Shown here one piece after another: positions 17,781 through 25,506 of a stretch of 64,000 nt of DNA (its first letter is position 1; each line of letters opens with the position of its first letter). The position numbers were made by a program, and so were the translations under genes. This DNA comes from Cruoricaptor ignavus (GTDB lineage: Bacteria; Bacteroidota; Bacteroidia; Flavobacteriales; Weeksellaceae): assembly GCF_900141665.1 (NCBI RefSeq), contig NZ_FQYI01000001.1:372001-436000 (forward strand), written 5' to 3'. The notes under the pieces are model-generated. The model searched no databases. It was not told the origin of the DNA and was given only the letters and a program-made list of their open reading frames with translations.

Positions 17781-18404
17781 ATGACTTTAAATTCTGATCT
17801 GGAAAGCGGGCTGGCACTTCCCGTGATGGAGCATTTCTACACGCTGCAGGGCGAGGGTATGCACAGCGGCAGAGCTGCGTACTTCATCAGGCTGGGCGGC
17901 TGCGATGTGGGCTGCCACTGGTGCGATGTGAAGGAAAGCTGGGATGCGGAACTTCATCCGCTGATGAACGCGGAAGAACTGGCAAAAACTGCGGCGGCAC
18001 ACTGCAAAACCATCGTGATAACTGGCGGGGAGCCGCTTATGTGGAACCTGAACCCGCTTACGCAGCATCTGAAATCTCTGGGCTGCGCCATCCACATAGA
18101 AACCTCGGGTGCGCACCCTTTGAGCGGAAGGCTGGATTGGGTAACGCTTTCGCCGAAGAAAAACTCCCTGCCTTTGGAGGAAATTTATCAAAGGGCAGAC
18201 GAGCTGAAAGTCATTGTGTACAATCAGCACGATTTTCAGTTTGCAAAAGCCCAGGCGGAAAAGGTCTCTGATAGCTGCCATTTGCTGCTGCAGAGCGAGT
18301 GGGGCAGGCGGGAGATTCTGTACCCGGAGATCACGAAATTTATATTGGAAAACCCGAAATGGCGGGCATCCGTGCAGACGCATAAGTATCTGAACATACC
18401 CTGA
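17781..18404 (+). CDS. queE: 7-carboxy-7-deazaguanine synthase
   Basis: This 207-residue radical SAM enzyme makes 7-carboxy-7-deazaguanine in queuosine precursor synthesis. The short family-specific N-terminus ends in YTLQGEGMHSGRAAYFIRL, and the cluster-binding cysteines are in GCDVGCHWCDV (Cx3Cx2C), followed by VITGGEPL. It stands alone here; the tRNA-modifying end of the same pathway, tgt, is at 48.3 kb in this window. Confidence 0.9.
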   Translation: MTLNSDLESGLALPVMEHFYTLQGEGMHSGRAAYFIRLGGCDVGCHWCDVKESWDAELHPLMNAEELAKTAAAHCKTIVITGGEPLMWNLNPLTQHLKSLGCAIHIETSGAHPLSGRLDWVTLSPKKNSLPLEEIYQRADELKVIVYNQHDFQFAKAQAEKVSDSCHLLLQSEWGRREILYPEITKFILENPKWRASVQTHKYLNIP

Positions 18405-18472
18405 TAAGCTATCCATTTGGTTTTGAAACAGAAAAGCATAGAAGACAACTAAAAAAATCTTACTTTCGCAGT

Positions 18473-19225
18473 ATGATAAAAAAATTCCTGACCGCAATCG
18501 GTGAATATTTCCTGCTGCTGGGCAAGGCGATCCGCCCCCCGCAGAAGTGGAATATGTTCTACAAAGCTTTTATGCGGGAAATCAACGACTTAGGTGTCAA
18601 TTCTTTTGGACTAACGGTTTTCACATCCATATTTTTCGGGGCTGTGGTCGCCATACAGATGTATAATAATTTTGATGCATCCACATTCCCGATCCCTACC
18701 ACCTTTGTGGGGTACGCTACCAAGGCCGTGCTGGTACTGGAGTTTGCCCCCACGGTCATCAGCCTGGTGCTGGCGGGCAAGGTAGGTTCTTACATAGCCT
18801 CCAGCATCGGGACTATGCGCGTTTCCGAGCAAATTGACGCTCTGGACATTATGGGGGTGAATTCACCCAACTTCCTCATCGCTCCAAAGGTGCTGGCAGC
18901 CGTAATTTTCAACCCGCTGCTGATAGCCCTGAGTATGGTATTCGGCATCCTGGGAGGCTACTGGGCAGGGATGATGACCGGGAAGTGGACGACTGCCGAT
19001 TATATCACCGGGATCCAGATGTATATGCCGGCGTACTTCTACCGCTATGCGTTTATCAAGACGGTGGTCTTCGCCTTCATTATTGCCTCCGTGCCTGCCT
19101 ATTTCGGCTATACGGTAAAGGGCGGCTCCCTGGAGGTGGGCCGCGCAAGTACCGATGCCGTGGTGTGGACGATGGTCTTTATCATCGTTTCTGAATTACT
19201 TTTAACCCAAATGCTGATGAGCTGA
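18473..19225 (+). CDS. mlaE: MlaE-family lipid ABC permease
   Basis: This 250-residue membrane protein belongs to the MlaE/TTG2B permease family. It shows about five membrane helices, the NSFGLTVFTSIFFGAVVAIQ start, and the strongly conserved ELAPTV-like segment, here VLEFAPTVISLVLAGKVGS, followed by EQIDALDIMG. It forms the inner-membrane core that moves phospholipids with an MCE protein. Its stop overlaps the start of the ATPase gene by one base. A TACTTTCG box at 18461-18468, 4 bases before the ATG, may be its promoter. Confidence 0.9.
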   Translation: MIKKFLTAIGEYFLLLGKAIRPPQKWNMFYKAFMREINDLGVNSFGLTVFTSIFFGAVVAIQMYNNFDASTFPIPTTFVGYATKAVLVLEFAPTVISLVLAGKVGSYIASSIGTMRVSEQIDALDIMGVNSPNFLIAPKVLAAVIFNPLLIALSMVFGILGGYWAGMMTGKWTTADYITGIQMYMPAYFYRYAFIKTVVFAFIIASVPAYFGYTVKGGSLEVGRASTDAVVWTMVFIIVSELLLTQMLMS

Positions 19226-20043
19226 TGATTGAGGTAAAAGATTTAACGAAACAGTTCGGGGATAATAAAGTTTTAAAAGGCATCACCGCCACTTTTGAGA
19301 CAGGAAATGTAAACCTCGTAATCGGGCAAAGCGGCTCCGGAAAAACCGTGTTCCTGAAAAGCCTGCTGAATGTGCACGAGCCCACCAGCGGCAACATCCT
19401 CTTCGACGGGAGGGACATCACTAAGATGGGCAGGGAGGAAAAGCAGAACATACGCATGGAAATAGGCACCGTGTTTCAGGGCAGCGCGCTTTTCGACTCT
19501 TTGACGGTGGCGGAAAACATCAGCTTCCCGCTGGATATGTTTACCAACCTATCCTTCCGGGAGAAGAAGAGAAAGGTACAGGAGGTAATGGACAGGGTGC
19601 ATCTGATAAAGGCAGGGAGAAAATACCCGTCTGAAATCTCCGGAGGTATGCAGAAGCGCGTGGCAATAGCCAGGGCAATTGTGAACAACCCGAAATACCT
19701 CTTCTGCGACGAGCCAAACTCCGGGCTGGATCCGTTTACCTCCAATGTGATTGATGACCTGATTCTGGAGATTACCCGGGAGTACCAGACCACCACCATC
19801 ATCAACACCCACGATATGAACTCCGTGCTTACCATCGGGGAAAAAATCGTGTACCTGAAGGACGGGCTGAAGGAGTGGGAAGGCACCAAGGACGATGTAA
19901 TCTCTGCGCCGAATGAAAATCTGATTAATTTCGTTTACTCCTCTGAAATGTTCAAAGAGCTGCGGGATTATATGCTAAGAACCAATAAAACTTCCATTGA
20001 AAACATCATCACAAAACCACCGAAGAATGAAGGAATTGATTAG
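19225..20043 (+). CDS. mlaF: MlaF-like lipid ABC ATPase
   Basis: This 272-residue ATPase has Walker A GQSGSGKT, the signature EISGGMQKRVAIARA, Walker B YLFCDEPNSGLD and the switch His in TIINTHDMNS. It powers the MlaE permease encoded directly upstream. The MCE subunit is not adjacent; the only one in the window is at 6868-7815. The end of the gene overlaps the start of the beta-barrel gene by 17 bases. Confidence 0.92.
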   Translation: MIEVKDLTKQFGDNKVLKGITATFETGNVNLVIGQSGSGKTVFLKSLLNVHEPTSGNILFDGRDITKMGREEKQNIRMEIGTVFQGSALFDSLTVAENISFPLDMFTNLSFREKKRKVQEVMDRVHLIKAGRKYPSEISGGMQKRVAIARAIVNNPKYLFCDEPNSGLDPFTSNVIDDLILEITREYQTTTIINTHDMNSVLTIGEKIVYLKDGLKEWEGTKDDVISAPNENLINFVYSSEMFKELRDYMLRTNKTSIENIITKPPKNEGID

Positions 20044-20677
20044 CGCCATCGCCCTTGCGTGCAGCGGTATTGCCTCTGCACAGTTTGTATCGTTTTCTGC
20101 CAAGGCCAACCTGCTGGTGCCGGTAGCCAAGGCAGACTGGAAGCAGGGCTACGCCGCGGCGAAGGAGACCATTAGCAGAAAGGGCGAAAACAGCACGGGG
20201 TTCAACATTGGGCTTTCCTCAAAAATCAATTTGCCGATGTCCCTATATGTAATGCCGGAGGTTTACTACACTCATTTTAAAAACGAAATCACGGAAGCCG
20301 CTTACAATGAAAAAATAAAAGCGAGCAGCAACCGCCTGGACATCCCCGTACTGGTAGGCTACAAGATCTGGGGCAACCTGATTAGCACACATACCGGCCC
20401 TGTGCTGAGCTATAATTTCTCACCGAAAAGTGAGGATATCAGCGATGACAGCTACCAGCATTTTTATGAAGATTCTGAAAAAAACCTCAATGTCGGCTGG
20501 CAGTTTGGCTTCCAGAGCGAAATTAAGAAGCTGGTATTAAGCCTAAAATATGAAACAGCCCTGTCCAAAGAAAAGAGGAAATTTGTAGAAAAAGTAATGG
20601 ATGGCGGAGGTTACAACAATATCTCCTACGACTACCGCCCTGCCTTTGTGATGCTTGGCATTGGCTACAAACTTTAA
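20027..20677 (+). CDS. Outer-membrane beta-barrel protein
   Basis: This 216-residue protein starts inside the end of mlaF at 20027 (MKELISAIALACSGIASAQ), which reads as a cleavable signal peptide ending at AQ. The rest shows alternating amphipathic strands with Tyr/Phe-rich ends and closes with FVMLGIGYKL, the C-terminal aromatic strand typical of barrels (porin-family PF13568-like). Coupling to mlaEF suggests an outer-membrane partner of lipid transport, but that is inference. Confidence 0.75.
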   Translation: MKELISAIALACSGIASAQFVSFSAKANLLVPVAKADWKQGYAAAKETISRKGENSTGFNIGLSSKINLPMSLYVMPEVYYTHFKNEITEAAYNEKIKASSNRLDIPVLVGYKIWGNLISTHTGPVLSYNFSPKSEDISDDSYQHFYEDSEKNLNVGWQFGFQSEIKKLVLSLKYETALSKEKRKFVEKVMDGGGYNNISYDYRPAFVMLGIGYKL

Positions 20678-20683
20678 TAAAAC

Positions 20684-21022
20684 TTATTTCCTGGTAAAGA
20701 ATCGGGCGGCTTTTCTCAGCTCCTCCGCCTGTGGGTCATAGTCGGGCTGGCTCATCCGCTCCGCCTGCGCGGCGCGCCGTTCCAGCTCTTCTTTCTCGCG
20801 GCGCAGCCTCTCCAGTTCCTGGCGCTTGCGCTCGGCCTTTATGGCGCTGCCCTTTGCGGAGTATCCTACAATACCGCCGATGATGAGCCCTATGCCTACC
20901 CCGCCCATAATGCCCATTATGTGGGATAATTGAAATTTCTCTATCGAAAAATCTGTTGTAAGATAAAAAAGCAATCCTGAAATAAGTAGGAGTACGAAGC
21001 CTACAGCGGTAAGTCCTTTCAT
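20684..21022 (-). CDS. Small membrane protein with coiled coil
   Basis: This 112-residue protein starts MKGLTAVGFVLLLISG and has two membrane helices (about residues 3-20 and 36-56), the second very Gly-rich. A basic, Arg/Glu-rich coiled coil follows (KAERKRQELERLRREKEELERRAAQAE). I do not recognise the family. The longer frame from 21046 begins inside the terminator hairpin, so the ATG at 21022 is preferred. It converges on the beta-barrel gene. Confidence 0.6.
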   Translation of the reverse strand: MKGLTAVGFVLLLISGLLFYLTTDFSIEKFQLSHIMGIMGGVGIGLIIGGIVGYSAKGSAIKAERKRQELERLRREKEELERRAAQAERMSQPDYDPQAEELRKAARFFTRK

Positions 21023-21036
21023 TTGCAGTAAATAAA

Positions 21037-21070
21037 AACTTCCCAAAGTTACGAAACTTGGGAAGTTTTT
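21037..21070 (-). terminator. Terminator of the M48 gene
   Basis: A long stem pairs AACTTCCCAA at 21038-21047 with TTGGGAAGTT further on, with A-rich flanks giving T tracts on both strands. It separates the M48 gene from the small membrane protein gene. Confidence 0.8.
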
Positions 21071-21080
21071 GTGGAATTAA

Positions 21081-21887
21081 TTAAATCTTCCCTCCGGAAG
21101 CCTTATAATATTCTAGTGCGCGCGGCAGATTTTTCTCTATATCCTTTACGCGGTTGCCAGGATTCGGGTGGGTGGAGAGGAATTCAGGTGCGCGCTGCCC
21201 GCCGGATGCTGCCTCCATCCGCTGCCAGAAGGGTACCGCCTCTCGCGGATCATAGCCCGCCATAGACATTAGGTAAAGCCCCATCTGATCTGCCTCCAAC
21301 TCTTGGCTGCGGCCGTATCGGAGAAGTACGACCTGCGAACCGATAGGGTAAGCCGCCTGGAAAACCTGCTGCCAGGCCGCACTAGAGATCGTGCTGCCCG
21401 CTATAGCTCCGCCGTACTGCGCCAGCATAGCCTGGGAAATTCTCTCGTTTCCGTGCCCCGCCAGGGCGTGAGATACTTCGTGCCCCAAAACTACGGCGAG
21501 GCCTGTATCATTTTTTGTCACCGGCAAGATCCCGGTGTATACCGCTACTTTTCCGCCAGGCATACACCAGGCGTTCATCTGGTTTTCATCTATGAGGTTG
21601 AATTCCCAATTGTAATCCTGCAGGTCGCTGCTGCGTCCTATGCTACGGTAGTAGTTTTCGGCAGCATTTTTTATCCGGAGCCCTACATTGTTTACCTGTT
21701 TTGATGCGGCAGTGTTAGTAATTACCTTAGATTCGGAAAGCGTCTGGCGGTACTGCTGGAAAGCCATAGCATTTATCTGTTGGTTACTCACCATCTGCAG
21801 GGAGCGGCGCCCTGTCACGGGATTTGTGGTACAGGCAACAGTGGCAAATGCAGCAGCCCCCATTGCGATAGCTTTTATTTTTTTCAT
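21081..21887 (-). CDS. M48-family metalloprotease lipoprotein
   Basis: This 268-residue protein has a lipoprotein signal (AAAFATVACTT, Cys19) and the zinc protease motif HEVSHALAGHGNER (HExxH), followed by the third ligand region ELEADQMGLYLMSMAGYDP. It resembles periplasmic LoiP/OMA1-type peptidases that trim or degrade damaged outer-membrane proteins. The PFWQRM and FLSTHPNPGNR blocks near the C-terminus are typical. It has its own terminator. Confidence 0.9.
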   Translation of the reverse strand: MKKIKAIAMGAAAFATVACTTNPVTGRRSLQMVSNQQINAMAFQQYRQTLSESKVITNTAASKQVNNVGLRIKNAAENYYRSIGRSSDLQDYNWEFNLIDENQMNAWCMPGGKVAVYTGILPVTKNDTGLAVVLGHEVSHALAGHGNERISQAMLAQYGGAIAGSTISSAAWQQVFQAAYPIGSQVVLLRYGRSQELEADQMGLYLMSMAGYDPREAVPFWQRMEAASGGQRAPEFLSTHPNPGNRVKDIEKNLPRALEYYKASGGKI

Positions 21888-21986
21888 TATAATTTCCTTA
21901 AAATTTCAATTTTGCATATCAATTTCTATTCCAAGAGGTTTTTCAAGACTTAAGCATATTTCGTGATTTAGATTCAAAAAGAAAAA

Positions 21987-22130
21987 ATGTTTCGTCCCCT
22001 TTTAATTTCCTCGACTTTGTGTTTATATGGCTGCCTAATCTTTTCTGCTCAATATGGCTCGCTAATTGAACGATTCGAGCAGCAGGCTCAAAACTACCTT
22101 GCTCATAAACCGTCATTTGCTAGTTTTTAG
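21987..22130 (+). pseudogene. 5' remnant of an interrupted secreted-protein gene
   Basis: A plus-strand ORF of 47 residues begins MFRPLLISSTLCLYGCLIF and then SAQYGSLIERFEQQAQNYL, which reads as a signal peptide plus the start of a mature secreted protein. It follows an A-rich site (GAAAAAATG) suited to Bacteroidota translation. The frame ends in TAG inside the hairpin at 22114-22141, right where the Rhs island begins. I take it as the head of a gene cut by the island; the possible tail is at 25505-25561. The protein family is not recognised. Confidence 0.5.
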
Positions 22131-22141
22131 GCTAACAAATG
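22114..22141. repeat. Hairpin repeat copy 1 (island left edge)
   Basis: CATTTGCTAG and CTAACAAATG form a 10-bp stem with one mismatch around an 8-base loop. The same element recurs at 22756-22784. This copy lies past the stop of the minus-strand gene at 22188 and ends the plus-strand remnant ORF. Confidence 0.75.
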
Positions 22142-22187
22142 CTTGTTATATAGGTTTTATTAGATTGGTTGGGGCAAATGTAACAGA

Positions 22188-22622
22188 CTATTTTTTATAA
22201 TTAAGGTGATATTCTAGGAAATCTTTAAACGTATCCCATTTTTTATCACAATAATTATCAATAAGAAATTTTTGAATATTATTAGATTTGATAAAAATTA
22301 CATTATCTATATCTTTATCATAAAATAGGAAGTCTTCATTTTCAAAATTGAATAATGAATAATATTGAATTGGCAGATTTAATTGTTTTCTTAAAATCTT
22401 TGTTAAACTTTTATCAAAGTCCCTAATTTCATAAGCAAACGGATATAATATACCAAGTTTTCCCTTGATTTCATCATTATATTTAGACCAAAATTCAACA
22501 AAATCACTATTAATTTTATTGAAACCTAATTCATTAAATTTCGAGTTGTATTCCTCAGTATATTTCGGTAGAACTTTATCAAATTTTTTATCTAAAAATT
22601 GAATGAATTTAATATCAAGCAT
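22188..22622 (-). CDS. Putative SUKH-type immunity protein
   Basis: This 144-residue acidic, AT-rich gene product has the look of an SMI1/KNR4 (SUKH) immunity protein: the helix-loop FNKINSDFVEFWSKYNDE, then aromatic strands (YYSLFNFENEDFLFYD) and a C-terminal helix. The match is weak. It follows a toxin tail (22649-22774) with a good AAAAAGGAA site, the toxin-then-immunity order of Rhs cassettes. It would protect the cell from the now-missing toxin. Confidence 0.55.
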   Translation of the reverse strand: MLDIKFIQFLDKKFDKVLPKYTEEYNSKFNELGFNKINSDFVEFWSKYNDEIKGKLGILYPFAYEIRDFDKSLTKILRKQLNLPIQYYSLFNFENEDFLFYDKDIDNVIFIKSNNIQKFLIDNYCDKKWDTFKDFLEYHLNYKK

Positions 22623-22648
22623 ATTAGTTCCTTTTTAAAATTAATTAA

Positions 22649-22774
22649 TTAACATTTACCTTTAGCAGCAGCTCTTCTACGTTTTCTCTCAGCTTTACCT
22701 GAAAATCTGCTCATCGGTATACTCTTGGATTTGCCGATTGTTGTCTTATCAAAAACATTTGCTAGTTTTTTAGG
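22649..22774 (-). pseudogene. C-terminal remnant of a third Rhs-type toxin
   Basis: An open frame with no proper start encodes 41 residues, PKKLANVFDKTTIGKSKSIP then MSRFSGKAERKRRRAAAKGKC, and a stop. The very basic end resembles the C-terminus of a nuclease toxin. The frame begins inside hairpin copy 2 and ends 26 bases before the SUKH-like gene. I read it as the tail of a toxin whose upstream part was lost by recombination at or near the hairpin. Confidence 0.5.
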
Positions 22775-22784
22775 CTAGCAAATG
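22756..22784 (-). repeat. Hairpin repeat copy 2 / possible terminator
   Basis: CATTTGCTAG and CTAGCAAATG form a perfect 10-bp stem with a 9-base loop. On the minus strand the stem is followed by GTTTTTGAT, so it could end transcription of the immunity gene that stops at 22824. It nearly duplicates the element at 22114-22141. Confidence 0.7.
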
Positions 22785-22823
22785 CTGTTTTTATTGGTAT
22801 CCATGGTGATGTAATAAATAATT

Positions 22824-23648
22824 TTACCAACTTGTTAATGGTCTATGAATATTTGACCAATACGGAGTAAGATGATTAGAGAAAAAATAGTATTCCTCAT
22901 GACTTGAATCTATAGAAAATCCCAACTCATTAAAAACTATTCTTCCATCTCTTCTTTGAATAAAATGATTATTTTTCATTAATTCCAGAATTTCACTATC
23001 ATCTAATAGTGATTTATTATTTAATAAAATTGTAATCTTACTATTGATTTTTTTATCATAAAAAATTTCAGATAGTTTATTGTCTATGAATTTAAATATT
23101 AAACCATCTATTTCAAAAATTTTCTTACCATCATAAATAACTTCGTTACTTGATAACAATAGTTTCTCTTCAAAATCTTTAATACTCGTTCCAAATATAA
23201 ATTTTCCAAAACTTTTATATGGTAAAAAAGTTAAATTTGAATCTAAAGTTAAATTTTTCTTAGTTTCATAATTTTCAACAGTTTCTACTCCATCTTCATA
23301 AAAGCTTTTTAAGGTAGAGTCATAAATTAGAATTTGAGAAAAAAATTTTCTACTTTCATCAAAATTAACAATTATATTAAAGTTGGTAAAAATATATGAT
23401 TTATAAGTTTTAAAATCCTCAATTAGAGTAGATTTACGTTCTTTTTTTAAAAATTGCCAAAAATTTTCAATGTCTATTTTAATATCATTCAAATAGAACT
23501 CGCATAAATCCTTAGAATAAACAGTAATTAGTCGATTACTATTATTTTTATCAAATTCAAAAAAGAGATTATCTTGCTTATCTATAAATGGATATGTATC
23601 TCCTAATTTAAATCCATTAACTATACTATCAAAAATAATTAATGACAT
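22824..23648 (-). CDS. Candidate immunity protein for the HxxHMPA Rhs toxin
   Basis: This 274-residue protein has no signal peptide or membrane helix and is rich in Phe, Asn, Lys and Asp. It contains two halves with related openings, GFKLGDTYPFIDKQDNLFFEF and FGTSIKDFEEKL, each followed by a strand ending FEF or FKF, which suggests an internal duplication. I do not recognise the family. Its ATG lies inside the last codons of the frame-restored toxin (10-base overlap), which marks it as the cognate immunity gene. The gene is far more AT-rich than its chromosomal neighbours. Confidence 0.65.
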   Translation of the reverse strand: MSLIIFDSIVNGFKLGDTYPFIDKQDNLFFEFDKNNSNRLITVYSKDLCEFYLNDIKIDIENFWQFLKKERKSTLIEDFKTYKSYIFTNFNIIVNFDESRKFFSQILIYDSTLKSFYEDGVETVENYETKKNLTLDSNLTFLPYKSFGKFIFGTSIKDFEEKLLLSSNEVIYDGKKIFEIDGLIFKFIDNKLSEIFYDKKINSKITILLNNKSLLDDSEILELMKNNHFIQRRDGRIVFNELGFSIDSSHEEYYFFSNHLTPYWSNIHRPLTSW

Positions 23649-24486
23649 AATCTATATTTCCTCTTCAATCGATTAGCTTCTCTATTATCTATATACCCCT
23701 TATCTTTTGCGTAATCAACCATTTCTTTCATCCCAGAGTTATATTTTGAGCCATTTTTCTTTGTACATCTCTAATATCCATTTCCATAGCTTTACCAAAT
23801 TTGCCTCTTGAAATTAAATCAGCTTGTACAGTTCTCCATCCTTTTGAAGTTGTTGCACTACCCCAACTAGCTGTCTTCAAATGATCGACCCTTTCCATCC
23901 ATGTTGATGGTGCACTATAATGAGAAATAGCAGAGCCCCCAGATTTTATCGAATTATGGGCAGGCATATGATTTACTTCTCCTCCAATACTTTGAGATCT
24001 GGTCAAACCATAACTTCCGCCTCCCTTAGCACTCAACCCCCACGGGTCAATCCACCCAATCGGATTGGGAGCATATTGGAATACATTATATCCGCCCAAT
24101 AATTCAATTGGGTCACGGCTAATAAACATCCCAACGTCTGAATCGTAGTATCTAAACCGATTATAATGCAACCCTGTTTCCGTATCTAAACTCTGCCCCT
24201 GAAACTTAATCGGCTGTAACTCATTCTCCGTAATGGCAAAGTTATCAATAAACTGCGGTTTATAAATCGTATCAAACGACCCACCCCACGCTCTATCATA
24301 ACTCAACCAAACAATATCGCCTTTATCATCGCTTAATTCCTGCGGAGTACCAAGATGATTACAATGATAATGATAAATATTGATTAACGGCTGAGACTTA
24401 TCTTGTATTCGTTGATTAATCGTTTCTTCAGATTCACCAATTCTAACAAAGCGTCTTGTCTCGTAGGCAATATCGTATGAAGGAAA
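23639..24486 (-). pseudogene. Rhs core fragment with nuclease-type toxin tip, frameshifted
   Basis: The open frame begins just after a stop at 24487-24489 with no start codon and encodes the end of an Rhs core: YHYHCNHLGTPQEL, SLDTETGLHYNRFRYYD, SRDPIELLGGYNVFQYAPNP, WIDPWGL. The tip contains GGEVNHMPAH, MERVDHLKTASWG and GKFGKAMEMDIRDVQ, resembling a predicted HNH-like polymorphic toxin. The frame stops at 23728, but adding one A to the run at 23754-23758 restores KNGSKYNSGMKEMVDY and onward to a stop at 23639, inside the next gene. So this is a displaced toxin tip that is broken, or misread, by one base. Confidence 0.8.
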
Positions 24487-24502
24487 CTATAGATAAGATA
24501 AA

Positions 24503-24928
24503 TTAATCTACATATTTCTCAACTATTTCATCAAATGAACTAAATAATATTTCTAGAGTTTGTTCATCATGATAGTAAATAAAAATATTATCATTGCAAT
24601 TTGAGACTAGAATACTATTTCCAGAACCATCATCACCAATAACTAAATAATTTTGAAGTTGTTTAATATTGGAGAGATTTTTTCTAAACATTAATGTTAA
24701 ATCAATTACAGTTTCGTTTCCCTGAATAGGAGCATTTGATAATCCATGAATATCAATTCCTATAAAGCATCCTCCAAAACGTTCTAGTATTTCTTTGTAG
24801 CTCGAATTAAATTCCAAATTTAATACTTTTTCCGCATTTTGAACGGCTATTTCACTGCTAGGTTCACCATGATAGGTAGGATTAAGCATGAAATAACGTT
24901 CTAATTTTTCAATATTTTCAACTTTCAT
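24503..24928 (-). CDS. SUKH (SMI1/KNR4) immunity protein
   Basis: This 141-residue protein is a clear SUKH-superfamily member: an N-terminal helix (IEKLERYFM), the LNLEFNSSYKEILERFGGC block, and the strand pair NYLVIGDDGSGNSILVS typical of SMI1/KNR4 folds. Family knowledge: SUKH proteins neutralise many nuclease toxins, including HNH types. It starts 17 bases after the HNH-type Rhs tip at 24946, so it is very probably that toxin's immunity protein. Confidence 0.85.
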   Translation of the reverse strand: MKVENIEKLERYFMLNPTYHGEPSSEIAVQNAEKVLNLEFNSSYKEILERFGGCFIGIDIHGLSNAPIQGNETVIDLTLMFRKNLSNIKQLQNYLVIGDDGSGNSILVSNCNDNIFIYYHDEQTLEILFSSFDEIVEKYVD

Positions 24929-24945
24929 TTAGATTTACCTTTACC

Positions 24946-25506
24946 TTATGTACAACTAGGAGTAATGCCACGTCTTTTTAATTCTTCAGCGGCTTGGTTA
25001 TGCCAAAACTCTCGTTTCCAATTATTGAACTGTTCTCTATTTGAAATTCCACCTTTATTGCCTAATGGATGAAGGTTTTTGGAATTCGATTGGTGTTGTC
25101 TAGCTGGCATTCCAATAATTGATCCCATATCTTGCTGGCGGTAATGATGTAAAACAATAGTGTTACCTTTTCTATCAACTGGCGATTTGCCAAAAGGTCT
25201 TGGATTATCAGGACTATTTAAATAATGTAAAGATTTTAAGTCTGAATCACTATAATGACTTAAATCAGTATATCCATGTACTTCCAGTGTGAAGCCCGTG
25301 CTATCAGTAAAGCTTGTGGTTTTTCTACTTAGTCCTACAGGATCAATCCACATTACAGGATTCGGAGCATACTGGAATACATTACTACCACCAAGCAGAC
25401 CGATAGGGTCTCTGGCAATAAACATCCCCACATCAGAATCATAATACCTAAATCTGTTGTAGTGAAGTCCAGTCTCAGTATCTAACGACTGCCTTTGAAA
25501 TTTTGT
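24946..25506 (-). pseudogene. Rhs core end with LHH/HNH nuclease toxin tip (orphan tip)
   Basis: The open frame begins directly after a stop at 25507-25509 and has no true start. It encodes KFQRQSLDTETGLHYNRFRY, then ARDPIGLLGGSNVFQYAPNP, the end of an Rhs core, then a tip. The tip has TIVLHHYRQQ, GMPARQHQSNSKNLHPLG and FNNWKREFWHNQAAEELKRR, the pattern of HNH/Endo VII (LHH) nuclease toxins. The toxin part is complete to its stop. Without the Rhs body it cannot be made as a normal Rhs protein, so I call it an orphan tip that could be restored by recombination with a full-length rhs. Confidence 0.8.

Noticed and set aside
22114-22784. Hairpins as integron attC sites with gene cassettes
   Set aside because: There is no integrase gene and no convincing core-site sequence; the cassettes are Rhs tips, which move by homologous recombination.
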